Of a stretch of DNA of 64,000 bases, positions 12,301 to 23,979 are shown one piece after another. Made by a program: the position numbers and the translations under genes. The DNA is taken from assembly GCA_015680685.1 (NCBI GenBank), contig MNCI01022538.1, positions 102,310 to 166,309 of the forward strand, read 5' to 3'. The DNA comes from Gnetum montanum (taxonomy: Eukaryota; Streptophyta; Gnetopsida; Gnetales; Gnetaceae). The stretch's first letter is position 1. Each line of letters starts with the position of its first letter. Below the pieces are notes generated by a model. The model made no database searches and was not told the DNA's origin. It worked only from the letters and a program-made list of their open reading frames with translations.

Positions 12301-14640
12301 TTTCCATGAACCTAAGAGAGCTAGAAACCAGAACATCTCAATGGATGGACATGCACACTCAATTTTTCATATCTCCTCCTTTCAACTTAGTCATGGGGGA
12401 GATGGTCATCCATCCTAATCAAATAATATGGCTTCTTAGTTTTTCACAGTTTTGTTTTACATCATTTTTAGTACATTTTTCTCTTTCTTAAATATTTTAC
12501 ACTTTCTTCTATATTTTACTTTATTTGGTTTGGATTTCTTTTATGATTTTCTTATGTTTTCTTTCTTTCTTTATTACTTCCAAGACTAAGTGAAATTGTA
12601 GCTGTTAATTAATGGTGGTTTGTACTATAATGTTATGTGATTACTAATGTCTAGATTCTATCTTTGTATTTTTATGTTGATTACTAAGACAGTTTTTTTT
12701 TTCAAGATAATAGGTAGTGAGTCCACATCATCCACCCATCCAAAAAACTCTATGGTGTTCCCTTATTTTGGAAATATGTGGTTTCATCTTAAATGAAACT
12801 TTTAAAGAACTTGTGACCTTGGTAGTTTCCAAACTTGAAAAGGATTAAATGAATAGATAAGAGTGTAAATTCAAGGATATTTGATGCTCTTTGTACTTGC
12901 CTACCATCTTGGGTGCATGAGTGTTTCCATGGATTTCTCACCATTCTGCTATTGACCAATAACAAGAAGCAAAGTCTTTGCATGGTGTGGTTCCCATTCA
13001 AAAATGCAAAAATCCAGAAAGAAATAATAATGAGAACTCAAAGCACATCCCTTAGATGAAATAATGGGATACTAGCACTAGTTATGGGCCTAGAAAGACA
13101 TGTTACCCATTCCTGAAGGTCCCCTCTAAGTAGGGCCCATCTCACTTCCTTCTTCTCTTTTAGGAATGATGATTTATATGTGGGGATATTCTTGTGCCTT
13201 GGGAGGATGGACTAGTCTCAAAGTGTCAATGCAAAGTCATTGAAAGTGATAGGTTTTAATTTAGATTAAGGATGGATGTTATAATGTCATATTAATCATG
13301 TAATCCACAAGGAACTTCATGTGATCATGGTATAGAACTCCATTCTACTCTCTCTTCATCTACCAATGCTTTTCATAACCACCTCACTATCATTTTTCAT
13401 GTCCATTTTAATGTCCTAATTTGATGTGTCACAATAATTAGATAGTTCTTTGGGGATTTGATCCCTAACTAATCTTAACCATTAGTCACCCATGGGGTCC
13501 ATAGACTCCTTAGTTTGAGGGCATGGAAGGGCATCAAGGGCATGAGCCTGCTATGGGGAGGATCCACTTACATACCCCTTAGTTGGTCTAGTTAAGTTAC
13601 TTATCCTTTAGGAATGTTTCTTTTAAACCCATCTACATTTCACAATGGTTATGTCTAGTTGTGCACTCCTTCATGGTAGTTCTCCAATCATTCTCCCATT
13701 AAATCTCCTTTTTTATAAATCATCTAGTCCTCTTCAAGCATTTCATCATATTCTTAACTCTTTTGACTCCCTAAGAACTTCATTTTTATGAAAACCTTAA
13801 TTATTTTTTCCTCTTTTTACATGATAAAAAATTCTGTCTTCCAATCATGTTAATGAGATCCTATCAACACACACAAACATTCTATAAATAGACACAACAC
13901 TTTGTGAATTTTTTATCATTTTCTCTCAAATAGGAAAGGAGTTTTTGCAATTTCAAACTTTTAAACTATTTATCTAATCAAGCTTTTTTTTCATTCTTGT
14001 AACTATTAAAGATGAGCCCTATGTCAAGGAGGCCACAAACCTTAGGTTTTTGATGAAAAAATTTTTGAATTTCTTTCTAACTCCCACAAGTTTTAACTAA
14101 TAAAATAATATTAAACCCACTAATTTAAGAGAGTTAAACCTTTCCAATGACCTTTGGTATATACTAAAATGAAATAAGATTAAGATAATCAAACCTACCA
14201 TGATCACAACTTAGCCAAGTGTAACTAATTCAAAGAAATAAGGTCCTCAAGTGTTCCAAAGTTACACATCAAATGCTAATCCTTAATCATGTTGTAATTA
14301 CATATGGCACCAAGACCTAAGCATCTACAAGAAGGAAGACTATTCTAATTGAGGGACAAGCAACAAGCCAACAAAAAGAACAACCCCAATATTAGGTAGC
14401 TTAAACTCATGAAACAAGACCTCTTTGAGAGGAGTCCAAAGTGAAATCTATCCATTAGATTCCCCACGCTAAAACAGAGCAATCCCACTAGGATAAGGCA
14501 CTACAACCAAGGCCAAACCTTGAGGTTACTTTGACTAAAGCTTTCTTTAGGAAAATATAGTCTAAGGATATCTAATGTTTAGTTCTTTAAGAAGTAAACT
14601 TTAGTATCTTCTTAGACTTTGCCCTAGAATATATCAAAAC
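12301..14640. other. Spacer between pol and env-position ORF
   Basis: AT-rich sequence in which I find no supportable gene. It corresponds to the usual gap between pol and the third ORF of Athila elements. Confidence 0.4.
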
Positions 14641-14649
14641 TCAATTGTA

Positions 14650-17055
14650 AAGCTCTTCCATGTGGCCCATCATCACTTCAAGTGTGGAGTGGTACATAGA
14701 AGAGACATATATCTTTTGGAACAATAAGCAACCTGATGCCACTATGAAGATCAAGGACATTAGTATCTCCTACTTGGTGGAGGCCATTTCTCAGGCCCTT
14801 GATTTGACCTAAAACTAGGACCAATCTAGTAGAGGTCTCAATACAAGCAAATCTAGAGGTCAAATAGAAGTGGGTCTAGTGGTGCTATGGAGTGGACAAT
14901 AGAGAGCATCTACACTCACAATGGCAAAACATGTCTATTTTAAGATAGCATCCTACCACCATAATTCAATGGTGAGGCCAAACAAGGTGATAGCTTTTTT
15001 CTACCCATGTGTGCAGCACTTTGAGTGGGAAATTCTTAATCAATCTCCCACAACTAATCTATCTTGAAATAGAGAAGATATTCAAAAAAAATGAGAATAG
15101 GAGGAAGGCACTCCCATTCCCATGCCTCATTCAAAAATTATGAAAAAGGAAATAAATAACCCACTCTTCCAATGACACACTCAAACATGCTCCTGCCACC
15201 TCTTGTGTAGAAATGATGAAGGATAAGGTTTCTATCATCATGAAAGAAGAGGAGCAACCACCAGCACCATCCACTCATGAAACAATGTCAGAGGCTCATG
15301 CTACTATGAAGTGCATGTAGAAACTCCATGAGAAACTCTTGCAGTAGTAGCAACCTCATCCAAGTGGTGATCCATCTATCTATCGATCAGCCCTCAGCCA
15401 CTTAAATGAGGTAACTCATACCATAAGCTGGTTGGAGAACATGGCACTATCATTCTCTACCCAATGAATGTAGGAACCTATGCACTTAAATCCTAGTGCT
15501 TGAGAGGTAATGTTACCCATTCTAGGATAGCAAAAAAAATTTAGAAAACTCTGGAAACGTTACTACCTTCTTAATACTCCTAGAGGAACATGATGGCAAA
15601 ACTATCTTGTTGATGTAGCACCAAGGGTAGGAAACATCAGTGGAGGTGATGGTTTATAAAGTGGGTAAAGCTCTCAATGTTCTTGCGACATTTGTGTCAA
15701 ATATGCTACACTCAAAGGTGTGTAGATGTTCACAAGAGTGACAAGTAGAAGGTTTAGCATAGCCTAGCATGAGAAGTTGCTGGAACAACTGGTGGAAACT
15801 CAACAACCAATTTCATAGGTATTTGACCTTTCAGATGATATCACTGCTATCCAATCAATGCTATTGGAGGCTAAGGAAAAGTACCTCATTACCAATGCCC
15901 AACTTGAGGCAGCCACAGAACAAAATCAATGCTTGGATGCTAAAGTTACAGAGTCAAAAGCCTACCTTGTTGATCCTGCCATACTCAGCCAAGCTATAAC
16001 TAGAGATGAAGCTTTTTAACTACTTTAGACCAAAATTCAAGAGGCTGAGTACACCAAGGAGTCAACAATATTCAACCATTCCTTAGCAAATTCCACTATC
16101 TACAACATTCAGAAGGACTTTTTGAAAGTTCACCAAGAGAATGTCACTCTGACCAAGGATAGTCATCACCTGCACAATGTTGGGCTCTAGAAAGAACAAA
16201 TGGTTGAATACATAAGACAACAATAGGACCAGCTTGCCAAGGTAACCATGAATTTGAAGAGGTTAGCAGTAGAAAATTGTAATCTCTTGATGGAAGAGGT
16301 CTATACCCTTTGCTAGAATTCTGTAATTAATATCACCACTTGAAAGAATGAGGCCCTCAAATTCAAAAGGGTCAAGAATCACTACAGGGACCAAGTCATC
16401 TTATAGAAATAAATTACTAAAAAACATATTCAACTAGTCAAGGCAAAAGTCAATGAGATGCTCCAATAGCTCCAACAAGGAGGTGATGTGTGGCAATCCA
16501 TCTTTGATGGACTAAACAAATACAACAAGGCAAAGATATACCTCAAGGAGTTATAGATCAAGGAGAAGACAAAATACATGGAGCTCACTAATCTCAAATA
16601 TGCAAACATATCAATGTTAACTACTAGAAGATCAAGGTTAGAATTAGATAAGCAAGTGGCCAAATGATATTTTTTCTATAAGGTTAAGTTCAAGCATTAT
16701 ACAGAGATGAATTAGAAACTTGAAATGAAAAATGTTGAACTCAATGTTCTTAGAGGATACTTCACTAATCAATGGTCGACAGTTGAGAACCTAGATTGTA
16801 GGATGAATGACTACCAAGAACTACAAAACGTTGTCAAGGGGTTTGATGTTGAGTGCAAATAATTTGTACCTTGGTTTGTCAGTGTGAAAGAGTTGTTCCC
16901 TACAATGCTTTTTCTATGAGATATTCATGTACTAGCCCACATTGGTGATGCTGGGTGGATCATGTATGATTTCCAAAATGAGGAGAAGATGAAAGAATTA
17001 TTGAATGCTTTTCATCTTTCACCAATAGTCACAACTGTAGTTGAATAGCTAAACC
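14650..17055 (+). pseudogene. Env-position coiled-coil ORF of Athila-like element
   Basis: A long decayed frame lies between integrase and 3' LTR, where Athila elements carry an env-like ORF. The N-terminal part (about 14,650-15,140) reads with ...IEKIFKKNENRRKAL then PFPCLI, a motif typical of plant-transposon-associated proteins in this position. From about 15,790 to 16,850 the frame is rich in Glu, Lys, Leu and Gln and looks like a long coiled coil (SMLLEAKEKY, NAQLEAATEQ, LELDKQVAK). I see no convincing membrane segment or cleavage site, so an envelope role is not shown. About twenty stops interrupt it, mostly TAG. It is not clearly homologous to the antisense gene of the Tat-like copies, although both are helical. 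Confidence 0.6.
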
Positions 17056-17460
17056 ATAGCCTCAACCATAATAGTCATGTGTACTAGAGGTAGGAGAAGG
17101 TTCTTCAGCATCTTAGGAACCTCCACCACTTGGGACCATTTGATTTTTCCTCCTTGTCTTCAAGCTACCAAAGGAGTTGTGCTGTTAATGTTTGTAATGG
17201 TGTTCAATTTTGTAGTCATGAACATCAATTTTTGTACAAATTGTAAATCCATACACTTGGGCACATAGAATTATTTTGAGTCAATTTATGTGTTAGTCAA
17301 TTAGTCAATAATTCCATACCTTCCCAAAATTTTATAAGAAACTTGTTCCTCCCTTTGTTCACTCAAGGATGAATTTTTATTTAGTCCTGAGGGTATGATG
17401 AGTCATTTTTTGACAACGTCAACACAATCACGTCGACATGATCCCATTGACATGATTGCA

Positions 17461-17530
17461 TCAACATGTAATTTTCTATGTCAACATGTGATTTGTTGCA
17501 TCAACATGTGATTTTTTGTGTCAACACATA
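17461..17530 (+). repeat. 20-bp tandem array in U3
   Basis: TCAACATG or TCAACACA starts at 17,461, 17,481, 17,501 and 17,521, exactly 20 bp apart. Looser TCGACATG and TTGACATG relatives precede it. It lies directly upstream of the TATA box and is probably an enhancer-like array. Confidence 0.7.
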
Positions 17531-17556
17531 CGCATCGATGTAGTCTCTTGTTTTGC

Positions 17557-17568
17557 CTATATAAATGT
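17557..17568 (+). promoter_or_regulatory. TATA box, Athila-like 3' LTR
   Basis: CCTATATAAATG, about 160 bp from the LTR start. A conserved AATAAA follows about 180 bp downstream. Confidence 0.65.
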
Positions 17569-18279
17569 ACATACCAGTTTCATTTATGGCATTCATTGGT
17601 TAGTAGCATAGCTAAGCTCTTGCAATTTGTTCATTTGAGAGTTAGAATATTTTCTAAGTACCCACACTAGGAGTGAGAATTGTACAAATATTTATTCAAG
17701 CATTGATGTACCTAGACACCTTAGTGTGAACGACAATAAAGATGAGCGTTCTTCATAAACCTTGCAATACTTAGACTTAGCACAATATTTACTTAATGCA
17801 TTTATTATTATTTAATGAATTTTATTAATTAATTTATAGTGAATAATTAATACACATAAGTACGATCATCTCAAGCATACAATTAATACTTAGTAATCCT
17901 GGTAGCGCTTAACTGTTGGTAACCTAGTAGCATTGCAATGCATTCATGATGTGTATGAAAGATGGAAATGGATGCTTATGTTGGGATTATTTAAAAAAAT
18001 TACTTAGTTATTATATTAATTATGCATTCAATTCATTTATTTTTGGCATTAGGTTAATTAAAAAAAACATATAAATGATAAAAAAATCATATGCCTAAGT
18101 TACACTTAACCATATCATTGTACCTCACAAATGGAACTAGGAAGACAACAATCACATCCTTGATAATTTTCCTAGGTAAAATATACTTAATAAGCTAAAG
18201 TCTATAGAATTTGACTAGATCACTCAGTGAATGATAGTGATTCATATGGTTGGATGTAGGCACTGCTTGTTGCTCATCA

Positions 18280-21200
18280 CTAGACATAGTACATTGGAAT
18301 CTTGATGCATTACCATGAATACTACTACTTAGTCTACCTATGGTAAGGCACAAAGTTTTGCTAGTAGTCAACCCTAGCATGTCAACTCAGTTCTCATCAT
18401 CAATCCACTTACAATCTATCTAACTAGTACTCCAATGTTTTGAGACACTTCTTAGACGAGGGGATTTCTCAGTCGATCCCCCCTTTAAATCTATACATGC
18501 ATATAGTAACATATAGTAATAATAATAGTTTACATAAAACATAGTAATTAACATAATTTAAAAAATAATAATAATCATATTAATAACATTATTGTGCTAC
18601 ACTATGCTACTAGCCAAAGGTGGGTCTATTACCATTCGGGTATGAACAAATGAGCGAAGCTATCTTCCCCTTCCATGTGGCATTAATCTAGAGCTTCCCT
18701 ATCAAATGGATTAATTTTTGAGATTCCCAATGCTCTTTCACATATTATTTTGAGATACACCACTCCAGGATGATTTACTCCTAACTTCTAATGGTTCCAA
18801 GATGAGGCTTAACCTATGTCTCGATTAAGAATGACCTCTACATTTGACAAGGTGCATGATTTCATGGGTAGTTTCATTTGACATGATGATGAAGGGTAGA
18901 GCTTATGATTATCAGCTTGAATCATGTTGCTAGGCATTCAATTAGGACATTGCAAAATTATTTAAAGACTTTTTCACATATCTTTGATACAAATAAAGTA
19001 GTGATCATAGCAATCTCCTCTTAAATCCATAGATATATTAGAATCTGATTGATCATGGGTATTACAAGGTGCTACTTTTTGTAAATCCCAATAGACTCCT
19101 AGGTGGGATGGATAGAATTTCCTAGCTAAGACAAAAGATTATGGTTTTTTGATCTCCTTCCTCCTAATAATTGTATGTGAAATTTTCTCTTTTTACAACT
19201 TGAATCATTCTTCCCTACTTCATCATAGGACCCTCCTATGCAAAGCAGTGACTAGGCACCTTGTACAAATGCAGTCTTGAATAGAGAGAAGGTAAGATAT
19301 ATGAATAGGATGGATACAAAGAATCTAATTATTAGGGATGTACCCCCATAATTTGACTACTCTTGAAAAAATTTAAACTTTATTCTATATTAATATGTAT
19401 GTATTATTGCTTCGTAAGCTATTATCAATTTACACCAAGCAATACCTATCTTTTCATTGATTGACTATACTAGAAAGGTATAACTGATAGCCTAATTCAT
19501 TAGGGTGTCTAATTCCATTTTTCATGGTATTGATATAATTATTTAGGGTTTCCAAGCTTATTTACTTTCATATATATATTATATGAGTGATTGTTCACAT
19601 TGACTATGGTATAGTAGATAAAACTTCCAAGTAAGCCACCATTCAATGTGGGCCATGTAACCTAGAACTAAGTAAGTTTCTTAGCCTTCACTTTTTTAGG
19701 CTTCCTCTATCTACATCTCTATGTTCTTGTAGCACCTCCATATGAAAACATATGGGCTTATCATATTCTATTAATAGCACTTGACCAACCTATGACGATT
19801 TTGATGGACTATGCTTTACCCTGATGGACTCTTACAATTCTAATGTGTCCAAAGGTTAGAAGCTAAACTATTCATAGCCAAACACTATTTTTTTCATGTT
19901 TTATTAGGCTTACATACATTTGGTTACTTACACTATCCCCCCCATAGCTTACCCTAGCCCTCCACTAGTAGGATACTCTATCTATGAGACTTCACACCAA
20001 GTCCTTGCAATATTAGGGACATGCTTTAGTAGGTAGGATCAAGAAGAATCATCATTACCTAATGGTAACCTTCCCTATATTGCTACCAATGCCTTTTTGT
20101 TGCACAATCTCATAGCATTACATCACTAAATCCCCAATCCTTTGCCTACTATGTAGTGATAATATCAATATTCACTAATAGTTGTTTCTAAAGATGGTTG
20201 TCGATTAACATCTCTTCTGATTTTTCAATATGAGAAGCAAATTATTATGTAAAGGAATAAATATCTCAACATAAGCCAAGAGGCAAATCTTACACCACTT
20301 CACCTAGTTATATGAAACAGCCATGCATCCTGGCCACTGGGACTCACTCATGAAATTTCAACAATTTCTTTCACTCCTCAAAATCTAACAATAATGGAAT
20401 TAATTCTCCCACATCCATAGCATGAGTAGTTAAATCAAGTGAATGATTCAAAATTTGACTTATTTTACACAATAACACTCATATATATATTAAGCCCTTA
20501 ATGGTATCTTCTAATTCATAAGTTTCTCTAAAGCTAAAGAATAAGCATGTTCCTAGGCCATCATAGAAATATAGATAGGGTTGAAAATAGAATGGATAAT
20601 AGTACTTTGATTGAGATTTTTCAGACACGTTCAATTGCATGTATCACATACACAAGTGCTCTCTAAACCATGTAATAAGGCCACCCATGACACATCTCTC
20701 CCACTATAGTTACTAGTTTTGGATTATCTAGGGTAGGTCATGCAAAAATATGATATTGGATGGAAGAGTATTTTCACTTATAGGTGAGTGATAGAAGGGG
20801 AAGCCCCCAAAGCCCAACCTAAATCCATAGCCAAAAAGACATTAATATTACATCATAATTATCTTGATACCAAGGTCAATAATCCCCAACCTTACTTCTC
20901 TTACAAGGCATAAGGCATTATTCATGTGACTTAAGTACCAATGAAGGCATTGATTGCATAACAATATCTAACTAGGGTAACTCCGAGGTCATTTCCCTAG
21001 CTAAAGCCCTTCCCTAGAACAAAGAATGTGATAAAAGACCATAATGAATAAAAAATAAATAGAATTTCTTTACACCACAACCCCAATGATTAAATTAGCA
21101 TTGATTGGTTTGGTTAGCCTATTATAAATAACTTTATGTAGCAAGAGTGTAAGCATTTTAAGACTACAAATCAACATGAAGCACTTTCCTTCCTCATTAC

Positions 21201-22890
21201 ACATATTCTTATCACTAACTCTAAATTAGGACATCTTCATTATGCCCATCCTCATTACTTGATTTACTAAATTATAAGGTAGGTTTAAGAACCTCTTACC
21301 TTGCCCTTATGTTAGCTTAGATGGAAGTCCTACCAGAGAAAAAGTAATAGATATGACACTCAATGGGTAATGGGCATTGCTCTACATCCATGTTGATGAT
21401 TGAGTTATGTAAGTAATCATTACATGATTCCATGCCAGTGATATAGAGGTAGAGAGGATGGAAGGAATATAAGGTAAGATATATATAGGTACCATGACTA
21501 CATAGAGGTTAAGATATATATATACTCACTATGTGAAAGTATGCACCACACTAGGACTAACTACTCCAACATAGCTAAATATTTTGTGGAGAGCATGAGT
21601 ACATCCCAAATCAGCACTTCCTTACCAAAGCACAAGAATAAGATGCCACAACACAAGAAATAATTAGCCAAAAATACCTTACAATAGCAACTTTAGAATA
21701 GTTCCTTTTATGAGTAACTATCATTTGAGTAACATCTCGAGTAACTATCGTTAGAGTAACGTTGGTCATTGATTTTATCAATGTGGAAATAACAATAGTT
21801 AGTTGAGTCAATAATGTGTCATCCTACAGTAATAGTGAGGATCCCTTGGGTGGCTAGGGTAGCTTTAGAATTGTTCCTACAATTCTTTCATTCAAAGAAT
21901 TCACTTATTGTATGTGTGCATTTCATGAAAACACTTAAGTGAAGCATGCATTCATTTCAAGAATGAGCATATTGTAACCTTAATAGTCACTCTTTGTGTC
22001 ATCACCATCTTCATTGTTTTCATTATCACTAGACTCATTATCATGTCTTCTTTACATCTTAAGGTCACTAGGGTAACTAATCATTTTCCACCTTTTGGGT
22101 CCAAAGTTGTTCCCTACTTTGTCATGCACTATTTTTGCATCTCATCTCTTTGGGCCCTTACAGCCAAAGGATCCTATAAAGGAGGGGCATGAATGACAAG
22201 GAATCTTTCTATTGATCATTCATTTATTGTGTCTATGGGTCTTTGGGCCCTTATTCTCCTTACCTTCATTAAGTAAATAACTAAATGTTCCCTCCTCTTA
22301 GGTGCACTCACTTTATATCTCTAACACACAAGCTTATATGCAGAGTGAAGGGTTGGAAAAGGTCCTTCTTATCATCTACATAATGAGTGTAAGGTCCTTT
22401 TGGGAAGTCCAAAACAACTTCTTTTATTTTCTTGGGTTCCAAATATAGGTCCTAGCCCCTCTTATGCCCAACCAATCATTCTACTAGCATCTTGCATTTA
22501 CAATAGCATTTCACTATCACTCAAGAATGTAGTTATAGATATGTGACATTGGCTTCATATCTCTTTTGTATACATCATGTTGTTCTTACCATATCCTATG
22601 TGTCACTTAGTAATCTCTTTCTTACTATAGGTATCTATAGCACCTACCTCCAAAAGAGAGAACTTCATTCAGTGACTCTACAATTATCCTCTAAATTATC
22701 AAAATAGGTAGAGCTTAAAGATATAATTTTTACTCTATTATTTTCTCTATACTTCTATGGAGTAATCCAATATGTGGTTCTACACGCATTCCACCACTTC
22801 ATCATTTATTTCCAATACTAATTTTAAAACACCATAAGTAGTAGGATGTTGAGGTCAAAAATTTGAAGTAAAGTTTTTAATTTATTTATT
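18280..22890. other. Unassigned AT-rich interval
   Basis: I see no supportable gene. It holds short A/T tracts, a GAGTAAC repeat cluster at 21,710-21,760 and one copy of a dispersed 35-bp motif (20,975-21,010). It may be old insertions too decayed to read. Confidence 0.4.
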
Positions 22891-22895
22891 CCTAG
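22891..22895. repeat. Target-site duplication, left
   Basis: CCTAG, identical to 23,975-23,979 on the other side of the solo LTR. Confidence 0.85.
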
Positions 22896-22917
22896 TGATG
22901 AGACGTGATTCACATAG

Positions 22918-23036
22918 GCCGCGATATTGCGTACGTGATATCGTAGCCACCGCGATATCGCATCCCCTGCAATATCATGTACACGATATCACGTTGTCCC
23001 CTGTGATATCGCATACATGATATCGCAGTCCACTGC
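22918..23036 (+). repeat. GATATC palindrome array in U3
   Basis: Alternating GCGATATCGC, CGTACGTGATATCG and GTACACGATATCAC units, each nearly palindromic and separated by CCCCT-like spacers. It stands just upstream of TATA, like the 20-bp array in the other LTR. A decayed relative lies at 43,503-43,556. Confidence 0.75.
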
Positions 23037-23040
23037 CATA

Positions 23041-23052
23041 TCTATAAATAAG
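23041..23052 (+). promoter_or_regulatory. TATA box, solo LTR
   Basis: TCTATAAATAAG, 145 bp from the LTR start. Confidence 0.6.
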
Positions 23053-23974
23053 AGGTGGCTCTCCCTTGTTTCCCCATCCTGAGTTAGAAGTAGGAAAACT
23101 CTAGCAGTTTGACCACTCCAGATATAGAATATTTTCCATGTGCCCGCAGTAGGAGTCCTAAAGTGAACGGATCTTTATTCAAGAAACATTGTACCTAAAC
23201 ACAAGTTATGTACGGTAATAAAGATGAGCTTCTTGGATAAACCTTGCAGTGCATGAAATAGGATTTTATTTATTAATTTCTCTCTCACCCTTAAACTCCT
23301 AGAATGCGGTATGAGTACGACTTGATTACGAGCACCTAAGGATGTGTACGGATAGTTAAGGAATCAGCTGCTCATCGCAACACGGTATGAGTCCGACTTG
23401 ATTACGAGCATCTAGTGTGACTACTTGGTAACCTAGTGGCATATTCAGGATCTGCACTTGGTAATCCCAGTGGTAGTCGTGCATAAAGATGTGTACGGTT
23501 AGTCAAGGAATCGGCTGCTCATCGCACTTAGGCTAGATTAGATTCTCTCAACCCTTTCCTCCTAGTTAAGTACCTCAATATGACCAATTAGAGCACGTGC
23601 ATTACGCGTGGTGATCCCAGCAATGATTAGTGTTTGGTAGCTACGGTTGCATTGGTTCAAGGTGTGTACGGTAAGTGGGAATAGATGTTGATGCTAGGTT
23701 AATTTAGACTTAGTCATTAGTTAAAGTTAGTTAGTTTCTCAACCCTTTACCTCGATAGCATAGGAGAAAAACATAAAAACTATAAAAAATCATATACCTC
23801 AGACTAACTTAACCATACACTGTGACAACTACAAGTAAGTTTGGGAAGACAACGAATGATTAACCCCAAGTGTTCCATGGGGCGTGTAGGCACTTAGTCT
23901 GCGGAGTTTGACCAGATCGCGCGTGCTATGCTCGTTTTGTATGGTTGAGTGTAGGGGTACCTCGCCACTCATCA

Positions 23975-23979
23975 CCTAG
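23975..23979. repeat. Target-site duplication, right
   Basis: CCTAG, identical to 22,891-22,895. Confidence 0.85.

Larger units (their letters stand above)
17396..18279 (+). mobile_element. 3' LTR of Athila-like element
   Basis: 884 bp, bounded by TGATGAG and CTCATCA, a perfect 7-bp inverted pair also bounding the solo LTR at 22.9 kb. It contains a U3 array (17,461-17,530), TATA (17,557-17,568) and AATAAAGATGAGC (17,735). U5 carries TAGTAATCCTGGTAGC and TAACCTAGTAGC elements shared with the other LTRs of the family. The flanking 5-mers (GGGTA and CTAGA) differ, as expected for one LTR of a longer element. Confidence 0.8.
22896..23974 (+). mobile_element. Solo LTR, Athila-like family
   Basis: 1,079 bp from TGATGAG to CTCATCA, flanked by identical CCTAG at 22,891-22,895 and 23,975-23,979. 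This is a clean 5-bp target-site duplication, so the copy is a solo LTR left by recombination between two LTRs. It has a palindrome array in U3 (22,918-23,036), TATA (23,041-23,052) and AATAAAGATGAGC (23,217). U5 has internal direct repeats (GGTATGAGTxCGACTTG at 23,308 and 23,384; GATGTGTACGG at 23,341 and 23,488). It keeps many CpG sites and looks younger than its surroundings. Confidence 0.9.
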
